Source: Ruminococcaceae bacterium UBA4871
GTDB taxonomy: Bacteria > Bacillota > Clostridia > Oscillospirales > Acutalibacteraceae
NCBI GenBank assembly: GCA_002399445.1
Contig: DHDR01000019.1
Span: 141,296 to 191,597 of the forward strand
Direction of reading: 5' to 3'
DNA length: 50,302 nucleotides
The notes under the pieces were generated by a model, which was given only the letters and a program-made list of their open reading frames with translations, searched no databases and had not been told where the DNA came from. Each line of letters begins with the position of its first letter. Within the stretch, counting starts at the first letter, position 1. A program made the translations under genes and the position numbers. This document shows, one piece after another, positions 25,093 to 34,150 of this stretch.

Positions 25093-27723
25093 CTATTCAA
25101 TAAAATCCGATACGATTCCGGAAACCGAATGCAGAGCAAAATCCAATTTTGTCAGGTCCTTGGCACCAGCCATTGCAAAATCCGGTTTGCCACCGCCGTT
25201 GCCACCCGCCAGTTGTGCAACTGCTTTGGCAATCTTTCCGGCATGGACACCTTTCTTCAAAGCATCCTTGCCCACAGCCACTGCTATATTTGCCTTTGCA
25301 CCGTTCACTCCGGCAAAAACAGCCACCATATCCGGTGCTTTGTCACGGACTTTATCACACATCGTGCGCAGTCCCGCCGCATCTGTCCCATTCAGTTTTG
25401 CGGTGCAGACGCGTATATTTTTAAGTGTTTCCGCACCCTCTATCAGCTGCTTGACGCGCTGATCGGCAAGTTTTGCATGGAGTTTCTCCAGCTCATTTTC
25501 ATTCTGTTTCAACTGAGCTGCAGCCTGCTCCGCATGTTCTGACAGATTCGCGGTACTATTTAATTTCAATGCAGCAGCAGTCTGCTGTATGGTTTTCAGA
25601 CTATCATTGAGCAGAGTATAAACGCCAAGGCCTGTGACTGCTTCAATGCGGCGTACACCAGCAGCAGCACTGGTTTCCGAGAGAATTTTGAACATGCCGA
25701 GCTTTGCTGTATTGTCCACATGGGTACCTCCGCAGAATTCTTTGCTGAAATCATCCACAGAAACGACACGGACAATCTTACCGTATTTTTCTCCGAACAA
25801 AGCCATTGCACCCAGCTTCTTTGCTTCTTCAATCGGCATTTGACGGGTTTCCACTGGAATAGCAGAAAAGATGACTTGATTCACCATCTTTTCAACTTCC
25901 TGCAGTTCTTTCTCCGTTAAAGCAGCAAAATGTGTGAAATCAAAGCGGACATGCTTTTCATTCACGAATTGCCCAGCTTGTTCCACATGCTTACCCAATA
26001 CTTTGCGCAAAGACGCCTGCAGCAGATGAGCGGCTGTGTGGTTGCGCATAATTGCAGCCCGACGTTCCCAGTCCGGTTGAGCCATGACATGGTCGCCGAC
26101 ATGAATTGTTCCGGCCTGTATTTGACAGTGATGAATAAAGTTTTTCGCATGATTCTTCGTTGTATCATTAACCTTGAGTACCACATCATCCGCACGGATG
26201 ACGCCAGTGTCTCCCACCTGACCTCCGCTCTCGCCATAAAAAGCAGTTTTATCCAGCACCAAGTCAATTTTATCGTCTGCAGTAGCCGATTGTGTGCATT
26301 TACCGTCTTTAACGATGGCAAGCACCTTTGCCTGTACGGCCTTTTCTGTATAACCCAAAAATTCTGTTTCCGGAATTCCTTCCAGTAAATTGCTTTCACC
26401 TGCCCATGCATCTGCACCTGCATTTTTACGGGCAGCACGGGCACGGTCTTTTTGTTCCTGCATCTGTTTACAGAAAGTTTCCTCATCAACCGTCATATGA
26501 TGCTCAGCGGCAATTTCTTTCGTAAGGTCAATTGGGAAACCATAAGTGTCATTCAGTTTGAAAGCATCCTCGCCAGAAATAACCGATCCACTGCTCTTGG
26601 CAATAATCTCATCCAACAATTGTGTCCCTTGATCAATGGTGCGGGAAAAGCTTTCTTCCTCAACAGCAATCAACTTTAAAATCATTGCCTGTTTTTCTTC
26701 CAATTCAGGATAAGCTTTTTTGTTTTCATGGATTACAGATTTTGACACATCTGCAAGAAATGGTTTGTGAATACCAAGCAAACGGCCGTGACGGGCAGCG
26801 CGGCGCAGCAGACGGCGTAAAACATAACCGCGGCCTTCATTGGAAGGCATGACACCGTCCCCAATCATAAAAGTAGAGGCGCGCACATGGTCAGTGATTA
26901 CCCGCAGAGAAATGTCTGCTTGCTTGTCTTTGCCGTACTGCTTACCGGAAATTTTGCAAACTGTTTTCATGATGTTCTGAGTAGTATCAACTAAAAACAT
27001 GTTATCCACCCCCTGCATAATGCAGGCGAGGCGGTCAAGTCCCATGCCGGTATCAATATTCGGATGTTCCATCGGCGGATAATGGCCATGACCATCACAG
27101 TTAAACTGGGAGAAAACAATATTCCAAAATTCCACATAGCGGTCACACTCACATCCAACACCGCAAGTAGGTTTACCGCACCCATGTTCCGGTCCACGGT
27201 CAAAATAAATTTCCGAACAAGGGCCGCAGGGACCAGAGCCGTGCTCCCAGAAATTATCTTCTTTTCCAAGACGGACAATATGGTCAGCAGCTACACCGAC
27301 TTCTTTGGTCCAGATATCAAATGACTCATCATCATCTTGATATATCGTCACCCAGAGTCTGTCTACCGGCATTTTCATTACTTTCGTACAAAACTCCCAT
27401 GCCCATGCAGTTGCTTCATGTTTGAAATAATCTCCGAAGGAAAAATTACCCAGCATCTCAAAAAATGTACCATGGCGGTCAGTTATACCGACATTTTCAA
27501 TGTCACCGGTACGAATGCATTTTTGACAAGTGGTCACCCGTTTGCGGGGAGGTGTAACTTCACCCGTAAAATATTTTTTCATCGGTGCCATACCGCTGTT
27601 AATCAGCAGTAAGGAATTGTCGTCTTTCGGAATCAAAGAAAAACTGGGCAGACGAAGATGTCCCTTTTTTTCAAAAAATTCCTGAAAGGTTTCACGGATT
27701 TCGTTAAGTCCCATCCATTCCAT
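25093..27723 (-). CDS. alaS: Alanyl-tRNA synthetase
   Basis: An 876-residue class II synthetase with all domains. The catalytic domain starts at residue 5 (LNEIRETFQEFFEKKGHLRLPSFSL) and has GMAPMKKYFTGE and RVTTCQKCIRTGDIENVG; the editing domain holds RNHTAAHLLQASL (HxxxH) and CGGTHVDNT zinc ligands; the C-Ala domain closes with GGNGGGKPDFAMAGAKD. A Cys cluster (GCGKPTCGVGCECD, about residue 180) is an extra feature seen in many clostridial AlaRS. The ATG has GGAG 8 nt upstream. Expression is controlled by a T-box leader with an alanine specifier. Confidence 0.96.
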   Translation of the reverse strand: MEWMGLNEIRETFQEFFEKKGHLRLPSFSLIPKDDNSLLLINSGMAPMKKYFTGEVTPPRKRVTTCQKCIRTGDIENVGITDRHGTFFEMLGNFSFGDYFKHEATAWAWEFCTKVMKMPVDRLWVTIYQDDDESFDIWTKEVGVAADHIVRLGKEDNFWEHGSGPCGPCSEIYFDRGPEHGCGKPTCGVGCECDRYVEFWNIVFSQFNCDGHGHYPPMEHPNIDTGMGLDRLACIMQGVDNMFLVDTTQNIMKTVCKISGKQYGKDKQADISLRVITDHVRASTFMIGDGVMPSNEGRGYVLRRLLRRAARHGRLLGIHKPFLADVSKSVIHENKKAYPELEEKQAMILKLIAVEEESFSRTIDQGTQLLDEIIAKSSGSVISGEDAFKLNDTYGFPIDLTKEIAAEHHMTVDEETFCKQMQEQKDRARAARKNAGADAWAGESNLLEGIPETEFLGYTEKAVQAKVLAIVKDGKCTQSATADDKIDLVLDKTAFYGESGGQVGDTGVIRADDVVLKVNDTTKNHAKNFIHHCQIQAGTIHVGDHVMAQPDWERRAAIMRNHTAAHLLQASLRKVLGKHVEQAGQFVNEKHVRFDFTHFAALTEKELQEVEKMVNQVIFSAIPVETRQMPIEEAKKLGAMALFGEKYGKIVRVVSVDDFSKEFCGGTHVDNTAKLGMFKILSETSAAAGVRRIEAVTGLGVYTLLNDSLKTIQQTAAALKLNSTANLSEHAEQAAAQLKQNENELEKLHAKLADQRVKQLIEGAETLKNIRVCTAKLNGTDAAGLRTMCDKVRDKAPDMVAVFAGVNGAKANIAVAVGKDALKKGVHAGKIAKAVAQLAGGNGGGKPDFAMAGAKDLTKLDFALHSVSGIVSDFIE

Positions 27724-27780
27724 CTGTTATTCTCCATCCTTTATCATGAAATTGAATCGATTATCGAGTAAAAAAGAAAA

Positions 27781-27985
27781 GTGCCCCCGCCCACAATGGG
27801 ACGGGAACACCCGTGGTACCACCCAAATTGCGCCGAAACGCCACTTTTATCCTCTTAACGCGAGAAAAACGCCATCACTCATCGTGAGGAACTCTGGACT
27901 GGCCCGTCAACTGTGAAGAGACCGGCTTTTCAACATTCGTCGGCTTTCTGTGCATCTTCCAAGCAGAAAACATCTGTCCTTCTTT
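27781..27985 (-). promoter_or_regulatory. T-box riboswitch (alanine) of alaS
   Basis: The conserved T-box GGGTGGTACCACG lies at about 27811-27825 and is followed by a GC-rich terminator stem (27781-27793 with 27797-27810) and a U-run. Stem I is seen at 27896-27979: its base pairs GGAC (27979-27976) with GTCC (27899-27896), and the codon-position triplet just before the closing A-GTCC is GCC (27903-27901), an alanine codon. TGGT in the T-box would pair with an ACCA tRNA end, right for tRNA-Ala with A73. Uncharged tRNA-Ala would therefore favour antitermination and alaS expression. Confidence 0.93.
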
Positions 27986-28042
27986 GTTTTTTCTTTATTC
28001 AACAAACAGCCAAACCATAACCATCTAAATTACAATAGTATT

Positions 28043-28071
28043 ATTATAGACTTAATCAGCAGGCTTGTCAA
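28043..28071 (-). promoter_or_regulatory. SigmaA promoter of alaS
   Basis: On the minus strand TTGACA (28071-28066), 17-nt spacer, TATAAT (28048-28043). The -35 lies inside the 3' end of the preceding penicillin-binding protein gene. The leader to the alaS ATG is about 312 nt and is filled by the T-box element. Confidence 0.85.
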
Positions 28072-29674
28072 TCTCATTGGGATATAAGGAATCCGCAATT
28101 TTCTTAAAGACCGGACCGCAGGTCCGGCCGCCGCTGTCCCCTCCCTCATTCATTACAACTACCACATATTTAGGTGAATCTACCGGAAAAAATCCGGCAT
28201 ACCAACTGATAAGATCTTCTTTTCCATTTGTAAAATGTCCGGTTTGTGCAGTAGCTGTCTTTGCCGCTGCTTGAACATACATCGGTCTTCCTGGGCGTCC
28301 AGTTCCGTCTGTCGCGCCGGACTCCATAAAAGAACGCAGCAGTGCCGCATTTTTCTGGGAAATTGCTACCGTGCCTGTCCTGCTTTCGGCACGTACGGAT
28401 ATGCGGCCAAATCGGTCGGCTTGACCGGCATATAAAGTCGGCTGCCGAAAGATACCGCCGGAAGCAATTGCATTAACCATCGCGGCAATCTGCAGTGGAG
28501 TTGCTGTCAGGTTCCCCTGTCCAAATGAAAAGTTTGCTAACGCTTTTCGATTTTCCAACTCTGATAAAGTGGGCAAGCTGCCGCTGCTGCTGATAAAACC
28601 AGGTGCAAGTTCATCGCTCTGCCCGAAGCCCAGATTATGTGCCATACTTAAAAACTGCGCTTGTGGAACAAACTGCATCAAATGAATAAAATAGCAGTTA
28701 CAGGAATCTGCAATAGCTTCACGCATTGTAATACGCCCATGCTTTTCTCCACCTGCACAGTGAAAGGATAAACCGTCCACAGTTTCACTGCCAGTACAGT
28801 TATATTGTGTGTTGGGATCTGCTCCATGCTCCAAAGCCGCAGCGGCAGACACTAACTTAAAGACAGAACCCACACTGTAAGGCTGCATTACCCGGTTCAC
28901 CAAGGCACCGTCATCCTTTTTAAGCGCAGAGGCAACATTCGCTGGAGAATATCCCGGCAAACTCACAGAAGCAAGGATTTTCCCAGTTCCAGCTTCTAAA
29001 ATCACAGCAGCTCCTTTTTGTAAATTTGCGGCGCTGTCCTCTGCCAGTTTCTGCAGATTCCTGTCAATGGTCAGGACAATTCCGGTCTGAGCACCAGCCG
29101 GACTTGTCTCTACTTTCGGCGTCTCACCCGGCAGCTGATGGCGCAGTGCATCTACTGCGTAAGTGATTCGGGTTGTGACATTGCTGCCGGAAAGCGTACG
29201 ATTAAATGCTTTTTCAACACCGCTGACACCAGAACCGCTATTATCCAGATAGCCCAGCATATGTGCTGCAAACGTACGTTTCGGATAACGAGCGGCCTGC
29301 GGAAAGCACAGAATATCGTCAGATTCAATGGGTACATCCAGATTGGTAAGGAAAGGTGCTCCTGCTTTTAACTGCTCATAAATTTTGCGCATCCGCTGCG
29401 CAGGAAGCACTTTGCTGAGAACGGCGGCGGATTTCCGGCTTGGAACGATTGCTGTCATATAAGAAGTTTTTCCACCGGTCAGCGGCTGAAGATTCCGGTC
29501 ATAAATGGTACCGCGCCCGGTCGAAAAAGTAAGCTGCAGCGTCTGCTGGGCTGCTGCTGTTTGTGCGAAAGAATGATTACAAACAGTGATGCCCAACACA
29601 CGAACAGCACATATCGTAAACAGCAAGAGTATCCCTGTAAATACAATTAAAATCCGTTTTACCGGCTGTTTCAT
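28052..29674 (-). CDS. Class B penicillin-binding protein (transpeptidase)
   Basis: A 540-residue peptidoglycan transpeptidase with one N-terminal membrane anchor (about residues 7-29), a dimerisation/pedestal domain starting GRGTIYDRNLQPLTG, and a C-terminal transpeptidase domain. Active-site motifs: SVFK (SxxK, in VGSVFKLVSAAAALEHG), SCN (SxN, in IADSCNCYFI) and KTATAQTG where KTG is usual. The A for G change in the third motif occurs in some clostridial relatives. The upstream reading adds five codons, but those cover the Shine-Dalgarno GGAGGTG; the ATG at 29674 (MKQPVKR) is 6 nt after it. It follows the U32 peptidase by 74 nt. Confidence 0.88.
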   Translation of the reverse strand: MKQPVKRILIVFTGILLLFTICAVRVLGITVCNHSFAQTAAAQQTLQLTFSTGRGTIYDRNLQPLTGGKTSYMTAIVPSRKSAAVLSKVLPAQRMRKIYEQLKAGAPFLTNLDVPIESDDILCFPQAARYPKRTFAAHMLGYLDNSGSGVSGVEKAFNRTLSGSNVTTRITYAVDALRHQLPGETPKVETSPAGAQTGIVLTIDRNLQKLAEDSAANLQKGAAVILEAGTGKILASVSLPGYSPANVASALKKDDGALVNRVMQPYSVGSVFKLVSAAAALEHGADPNTQYNCTGSETVDGLSFHCAGGEKHGRITMREAIADSCNCYFIHLMQFVPQAQFLSMAHNLGFGQSDELAPGFISSSGSLPTLSELENRKALANFSFGQGNLTATPLQIAAMVNAIASGGIFRQPTLYAGQADRFGRISVRAESRTGTVAISQKNAALLRSFMESGATDGTGRPGRPMYVQAAAKTATAQTGHFTNGKEDLISWYAGFFPVDSPKYVVVVMNEGGDSGGRTCGPVFKKIADSLYPNEIDKPAD

Positions 29675-29748
29675 AAAAAGCACCTCCATCCAGAAAGTTT
29701 TTCCAGAAAAAGGTGCTCTTATGCATTATATCATTGAAAGCCTATGGA

Positions 29749-30978
29749 TCAGGTGGCTGCTGTTTTAATCCGAAGAAGCGCCCCGGGCGCAATAAATGTA
29801 TTTGTATAAAGCAGGACTGTCATCATCGCGTGGTTGGCAGAATGGATCTCTTCTCCATCCTCATTTTGAATATGATCCATTTTCACACAATAAGGTGCTT
29901 TCCCCGGTTCCAGAACATCGGCAGTATCTCCCCGAAAAAAGCGGTTCCTCTGCGACAAAACTGCAACGCCATTTTGATAAGATTTGCAAACAGCAATTAC
30001 CTCATAGTTACGCACATAGCTGCCAAGATCCATATTTTGGTCCGGACGTCCAAAGTAAAAACCCGTACTGTATTGCCTGTGGCTGATTTTGTCTAGTTCG
30101 TCTGTAACCCATGGTGTCAGCGGATTGCCGGCAAGCGCATCATCCAAAGCCCTGCGATAGGCATTTGTCGCAGCCGCCGTATAATAGGACGATTTTGCAC
30201 GGCCTTCAATTTTCAGACTATCCACACCGGCTTCCAGTAACTCCGGAAGATGTTCTGACATATTCATGTCTTTGGCATTTAAAATATAAGTGCCGTCTTT
30301 GTCCTCGTCAATAGGAAGATACTGACCAGGTCTTGTTTCTTCACACAACGCATATTTCCAGCGGCAGGGCTGTGCACAGTCACCATGATTTCCGTCACGC
30401 CCTGTAAAATAATTGGAAAGTAAACAACGTCCGGAAACGGATACGCACATTGCACCATGCACAAAACATTCTATTTCCATTTGTTTCGGTGTCTTCGCAC
30501 GAATGTTGGCAATTTCCTCTAAGGAAAGTTCACGTGCCAGAACGACACGTTTTGCGCCAAGCTCATATAAGCGCCGTGCCGCTGCATAATTGGCCACGCC
30601 GGTCTGTGTGGAAATGTGAATTTCCACTTCAGGTGCAACACGCTGTGCCATTGCCATCACACCAAGGTCTGTAACGATAAAAGCATCTACTCCGGCATCT
30701 CGTGCCATTCGCAGAAATGGCTCCATCTTCTCAATATCTTCATTATGCGGAATAATGTTGCAGGTAAGGTAAACGCGCACTCCGCGGCTGTGAGAATAAG
30801 CGACAGCATTTGCAAGTTCCGCCGGCGTAAAGTTCAGTGGTGCGCTTCGCATGCCAAACTCTTTTCCTGCAAGATAAACTGCATCTGCCCCAAACTGAAT
30901 CGCCGCTTTTAAACGTTCCATATCCCCTGCGGGAGACAGAAGTTCCGGTAAATAGGTCCCTGATTGTTTTGAAATCAT
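29749..30978 (-). CDS. Peptidase U32 family protein
   Basis: A 409-residue protein of the U32 family (YhbU/YegQ/TrhP group). N-terminal TIM-barrel-like part with LPELLSPAGDMERLKAAIQFGADAVYL, the family signature CFVHGAMCVSVSGRCLLSNY with the Cys series ...CAQPCRWKY, a likely Fe-S or metal site, and DSLKIEGRAKSSYY. Several U32 proteins act in tRNA hydroxylation at uridine 34 (TrhP) rather than as peptidases; that is the more likely role here. The ATG overlaps the mltG stop (ATGA). Confidence 0.88.
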   Translation of the reverse strand: MISKQSGTYLPELLSPAGDMERLKAAIQFGADAVYLAGKEFGMRSAPLNFTPAELANAVAYSHSRGVRVYLTCNIIPHNEDIEKMEPFLRMARDAGVDAFIVTDLGVMAMAQRVAPEVEIHISTQTGVANYAAARRLYELGAKRVVLARELSLEEIANIRAKTPKQMEIECFVHGAMCVSVSGRCLLSNYFTGRDGNHGDCAQPCRWKYALCEETRPGQYLPIDEDKDGTYILNAKDMNMSEHLPELLEAGVDSLKIEGRAKSSYYTAAATNAYRRALDDALAGNPLTPWVTDELDKISHRQYSTGFYFGRPDQNMDLGSYVRNYEVIAVCKSYQNGVAVLSQRNRFFRGDTADVLEPGKAPYCVKMDHIQNEDGEEIHSANHAMMTVLLYTNTFIAPGALLRIKTAAT

Positions 30979-32246
30979 TGCGACAATCCCGCCTTTACTA
31001 AATTTTCGGCTTGTTCTTCCGCATTGGAAGCATAATATGCCCTCTGCGTTTTGGGATTGTGGCAGAAGTACAAGTAATCAGTCGTATTAGGCTGCAGTGC
31101 CGCGTTAATAGCTGCCATACCCGGATTACAGATTGCTCCTGCAGGCAGTCCCTTAATCGTATAAGTGTTATATTTACTCTTATATTTTTTACCTACGCTC
31201 GCAGGTATGACACTTTGAGAACGATAGGGATAATACGTTGTCGAATTACAGTCAAGTGTAAAAATATTGTATTGGCTCCCGTATTTTAGGCGGTTATGCA
31301 AGACAGAAGAAACATTCAACATATCACTGGAATCTGCTGACTCTGCCTGAATAATGGATGCCATCGTTACAAGTTGGTCCAATGTCATATTCTGCGCCTT
31401 AGCTTTGTCCCGAATTTGTGCTGTATAGTGTTTATTGGCATCATCCAACATTTTTTGAAGGATATTCTGTGGGTCTTCATTCTGATAAAATTCATAGGTA
31501 TCTGGGAAAAGGTATCCCTCAAATTTATAATAGCGGCCGCTTAAGCCCTTTAAATTTGAAATCATTGTGTAGGAATTATCAAATGCATTGGTATTCAGCA
31601 CATCAAGAAATTTTTGTTTTGAAGAAACGACCCCGTCTTTTTCCAGCAGTTTGGCAATTTCCAGTGCATTTTGGCCTTCAGGAATTGTTACTTTTACAAT
31701 ATCCTTGCGACCTTCATTGGACTCAAATGTATTGGTGATTTCCTCATAGTCAGTTTTCGTATTCATTTGCCATGTTCCACTGCGAAAGCATCCATCCACC
31801 TTACGCAAATGAACATACAGGCAAAAGAAATTCGTATTCTTGATGACGCCGTCTTGTTTGAGAATTTGCGCAATTCTGCTAGTTACTGCGCGATTTGTGC
31901 GATTAGCATTTTGCTGCTGCTGGCTATTCAGTTTTTCAAATTCAGCGGGCTTAATGGATTTTTCTGTAACACTAGATGGAATCTCCACGGTAACATTCGC
32001 ACTAGATCGATTTACTGCCAGCATATCATTGATACCAGCAACAAAGAACTGTCCCAAACATGCCGCCAGCAAAATCACCATGCTCCACCAAATAAGGCGG
32101 AAAAAGCGCTTATTCCCTTTCCGTTTTTCACGATTCCTTCTCCGGTGATTGCGTATGGTCCGCTTTTCATCGGCTGCCTCTCTTGCAGCTTCGGCCCGTA
32201 CTGCTGCATCCCCACTAAAACTGTTCAAAGATTCATTTTCGGTCAT
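30975..32246 (-). CDS. mltG: Endolytic transglycosylase MltG
   Basis: A 423-residue YceG/MltG protein that cuts nascent glycan strands and sets their length. Charged N-terminal cytoplasmic tail (about residues 1-48), a single membrane segment (about 50-72), then the extracellular domain: KFEGYLFPDTYEFY, LVTMASIIQAESADSSDM with the catalytic Glu, and YNTYTIKGLPAGAICNPGMAAINAALQP. AGGAGGTACTTC stands before the ATG. It overlaps the U32 gene by 4 nt and follows 5-FCL by 53 nt. Confidence 0.92.
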   Translation of the reverse strand: MTENESLNSFSGDAAVRAEAAREAADEKRTIRNHRRRNREKRKGNKRFFRLIWWSMVILLAACLGQFFVAGINDMLAVNRSSANVTVEIPSSVTEKSIKPAEFEKLNSQQQQNANRTNRAVTSRIAQILKQDGVIKNTNFFCLYVHLRKVDGCFRSGTWQMNTKTDYEEITNTFESNEGRKDIVKVTIPEGQNALEIAKLLEKDGVVSSKQKFLDVLNTNAFDNSYTMISNLKGLSGRYYKFEGYLFPDTYEFYQNEDPQNILQKMLDDANKHYTAQIRDKAKAQNMTLDQLVTMASIIQAESADSSDMLNVSSVLHNRLKYGSQYNIFTLDCNSTTYYPYRSQSVIPASVGKKYKSKYNTYTIKGLPAGAICNPGMAAINAALQPNTTDYLYFCHNPKTQRAYYASNAEEQAENLVKAGLSQ

Positions 32247-32299
32247 GAAGTACCTCCTGATGACTTGCAGGATGGCGATTTGCCCTTCTGATATAATTT

Positions 32300-32872
32300 T
32301 TAATGATCTTCAGTTATCAGAACATCTACTTTACGGTCGTAAAAGCCATGTGGCAAATCCCCAGAGATACATGCTCGATAACAGATACCGACCGTTGCAC
32401 CACCAAAAGAAGCAAGGAAACGGTCATAATACCCTTTTCCATAACCAAGTCGATAGCCCTTTGAATCAAAGCTCAGGCCTGGTACAATACATAAACCATG
32501 ATGCAAATCACAAACCGGCTTGCATCGTTCCACTGCCGGCTCGAGTACACCAAACGTACCCGGTTCCAAATCATCCAAAGACTGAATAAAGTAAAACTGC
32601 ATCTGATAAGTGTTGGGAATACAGCGAGGTACAGCTACGCATTTGCCCTGCAGCAAAGAATAGCGGATGATTTCTGTAGTATCCACTTCAATTGGTTTAC
32701 TGACATAAGTTAAAATGACATGATTTTCCTGATAAGCGGGCAAATGAATTAATCGATTAAAAACAGCTCCATCCATTTCCTTCTTTTCGGCCTGCGGTAG
32801 GTTTTCACGGTAAAGCCGATATTGCCTGCGCAAGTCTTGTTTCATTTGTTTTAGGTTTTTTTTCACATGCAT
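32300..32872 (-). CDS. 5-formyltetrahydrofolate cyclo-ligase
   Basis: A 190-residue enzyme that converts 5-formyl-THF to methenyl-THF with ATP. The nucleotide/folate motif GYRLGYGKGYYDRFL is present near residue 140 and VAVPRCIPNTYQMQFY in the middle. The N-terminal LRRQYRLYRENL is typical. The ATG at 32872 lies inside the end of the DJ-1 gene (10-nt overlap) with AGGAAA about 8 nt upstream; GTG at 32866 or ATG at 32845 are alternatives. A folate gene close to thyX, which uses methylene-THF, makes sense. Confidence 0.9.
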   Translation of the reverse strand: MHVKKNLKQMKQDLRRQYRLYRENLPQAEKKEMDGAVFNRLIHLPAYQENHVILTYVSKPIEVDTTEIIRYSLLQGKCVAVPRCIPNTYQMQFYFIQSLDDLEPGTFGVLEPAVERCKPVCDLHHGLCIVPGLSFDSKGYRLGYGKGYYDRFLASFGGATVGICYRACISGDLPHGFYDRKVDVLITEDH

Positions 32873-33405
32873 TGGATTGATTTCCTAATCTCCTTTGATT
32901 TTTCAGCGCCGCACAAGACTTCTGCCAGTTTAAGGCCAAAGTCAACTGCCACGCCAGCTCCTTTTGCTGTTATAATTTTATCACTCTGCACAACAGGCAG
33001 ACTACTTACTTTACACCCCAGTTCAGACTCATAACCTGGATAGCATGTTGCTTCATGCCCTTTCAGCACACCCCAGTGCCCAAGGATAGACGGTGCGGCA
33101 CAGATAGCGGCAACAAAGCTGCCGCTTTTGATGCAATGCTCCACTGCTTTTTGAACGACAGCAGAAGCTTCCAAATTTTTAGTACCGGGCATTCCGCCAG
33201 GCAAGATGACCATATCAATTGATTTTTCAGAAAAGTCGAGGTCTGAATCTGCAAGATCAGCCTTTATTTCCACACCACGTGCACCAATGACTTTCCTCTC
33301 GCCAATGCCAACAGTAGTCAGCTGCAAACCAGTCCGGCGCAAAATATCAAGCGGTGCCATCGCTTCCACTTCTTCAAATCCATTTGCTAAAAATTCATAA
33401 ATCAT
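32863..33405 (-). CDS. DJ-1/PfpI family protein
   Basis: A 180-residue class I glutamine amidotransferase-like protein of the DJ-1/ThiJ group. It has the conserved Glu in ANGFEEVEAMAPLDILRRTG, MVILPGGMPGTKNL, and the nucleophile elbow AAICAAPSILG with the reactive Cys, then CYPGYESELG. Members act as glyoxalases/deglycases or oxidative-stress chaperones; this one cannot be assigned. AAAGGAG lies before the ATG. Overlaps the 5-FCL gene by 10 nt. Confidence 0.9.
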   Translation of the reverse strand: MIYEFLANGFEEVEAMAPLDILRRTGLQLTTVGIGERKVIGARGVEIKADLADSDLDFSEKSIDMVILPGGMPGTKNLEASAVVQKAVEHCIKSGSFVAAICAAPSILGHWGVLKGHEATCYPGYESELGCKVSSLPVVQSDKIITAKGAGVAVDFGLKLAEVLCGAEKSKEIRKSIQCM

Positions 33406-33484
33406 AACTCAAAAACTCCTTTCGATTATTATTCAATAATAAAGAAAGCTCAGAGAATAACACTGCCAATCGAACTTAATCTTA

Positions 33485-34150
33485 TCATAAAAAAGCTTTT
33501 TCAATTGCTAAGAGAAGTTCCCGATGAATTTGTTCAGGTGTTTTTAAGCTTCCTTTTACATGGCAGGAAATGCATACCCAGCCAAGTTTCTCGGCTGCAT
33601 AAAGTGCTGCTTCATGGCATCCGTCCTGAAATGCTTCATCTTTTTCATGAATATCTTTCTGCGTTTCATCACCGCTGTAACGTTTGGTAAGCAAAGATTC
33701 CGACATTGCAACCGGCATGTCCAAAAAGATGGTCATGTCTGGTATTGGTAAGGCTAAGCGATGATATTCATAATCCAAAAGCCACTCTGTAAAGGAACCC
33801 CACTCGCGCCGTGGAAGCTTTGGTAACTGATAGATTAAATTCGAAGTCGTATACCGGTCAGCTAAAATCACACTGTCGGTTTCATAGGCTTGTTTCCAAA
33901 ATTTTTGATAAGATGCAAAACGATCCACTGCATAAAAAGAAGCGGCAGCATACGGATTGACATCCCGCGGAGAATTTCCAAAGTCCCCTTGAAGGTACAT
34001 TTTTACAAGTGCCGAGGAAGGTTGTGCATAATCAGGAAAAGTCACACGCCGGCATTGGATTTTCTTCGCCTGAAAAGCCTGCTCGAGCAAAAGTGACTGG
34101 GTCTCTTTTCCGCTGCCATCGAGGCCCTCCAAAACAAGCAGCTTTCCCAT
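33485..34150 (-). CDS. tmk: Thymidylate kinase
   Basis: A 221-residue kinase that turns dTMP into dTDP. The P-loop is GLDGSGKETQS near residues 9-19, DRYTTSNLIYQ follows with the DRY/DRF-type substrate motif, and a lid segment includes KRYSGDETQKDIHEKDEAFQ. The sequence belongs to the clostridial branch that lacks the classic RxGE lid. Its ATG overlaps the thyX stop by one base (TAATG), so the maker and the next kinase of dTMP are translated together. Confidence 0.87.
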   Translation of the reverse strand: MGKLLVLEGLDGSGKETQSLLLEQAFQAKKIQCRRVTFPDYAQPSSALVKMYLQGDFGNSPRDVNPYAAASFYAVDRFASYQKFWKQAYETDSVILADRYTTSNLIYQLPKLPRREWGSFTEWLLDYEYHRLALPIPDMTIFLDMPVAMSESLLTKRYSGDETQKDIHEKDEAFQDGCHEAALYAAEKLGWVCISCHVKGSLKTPEQIHRELLLAIEKAFL

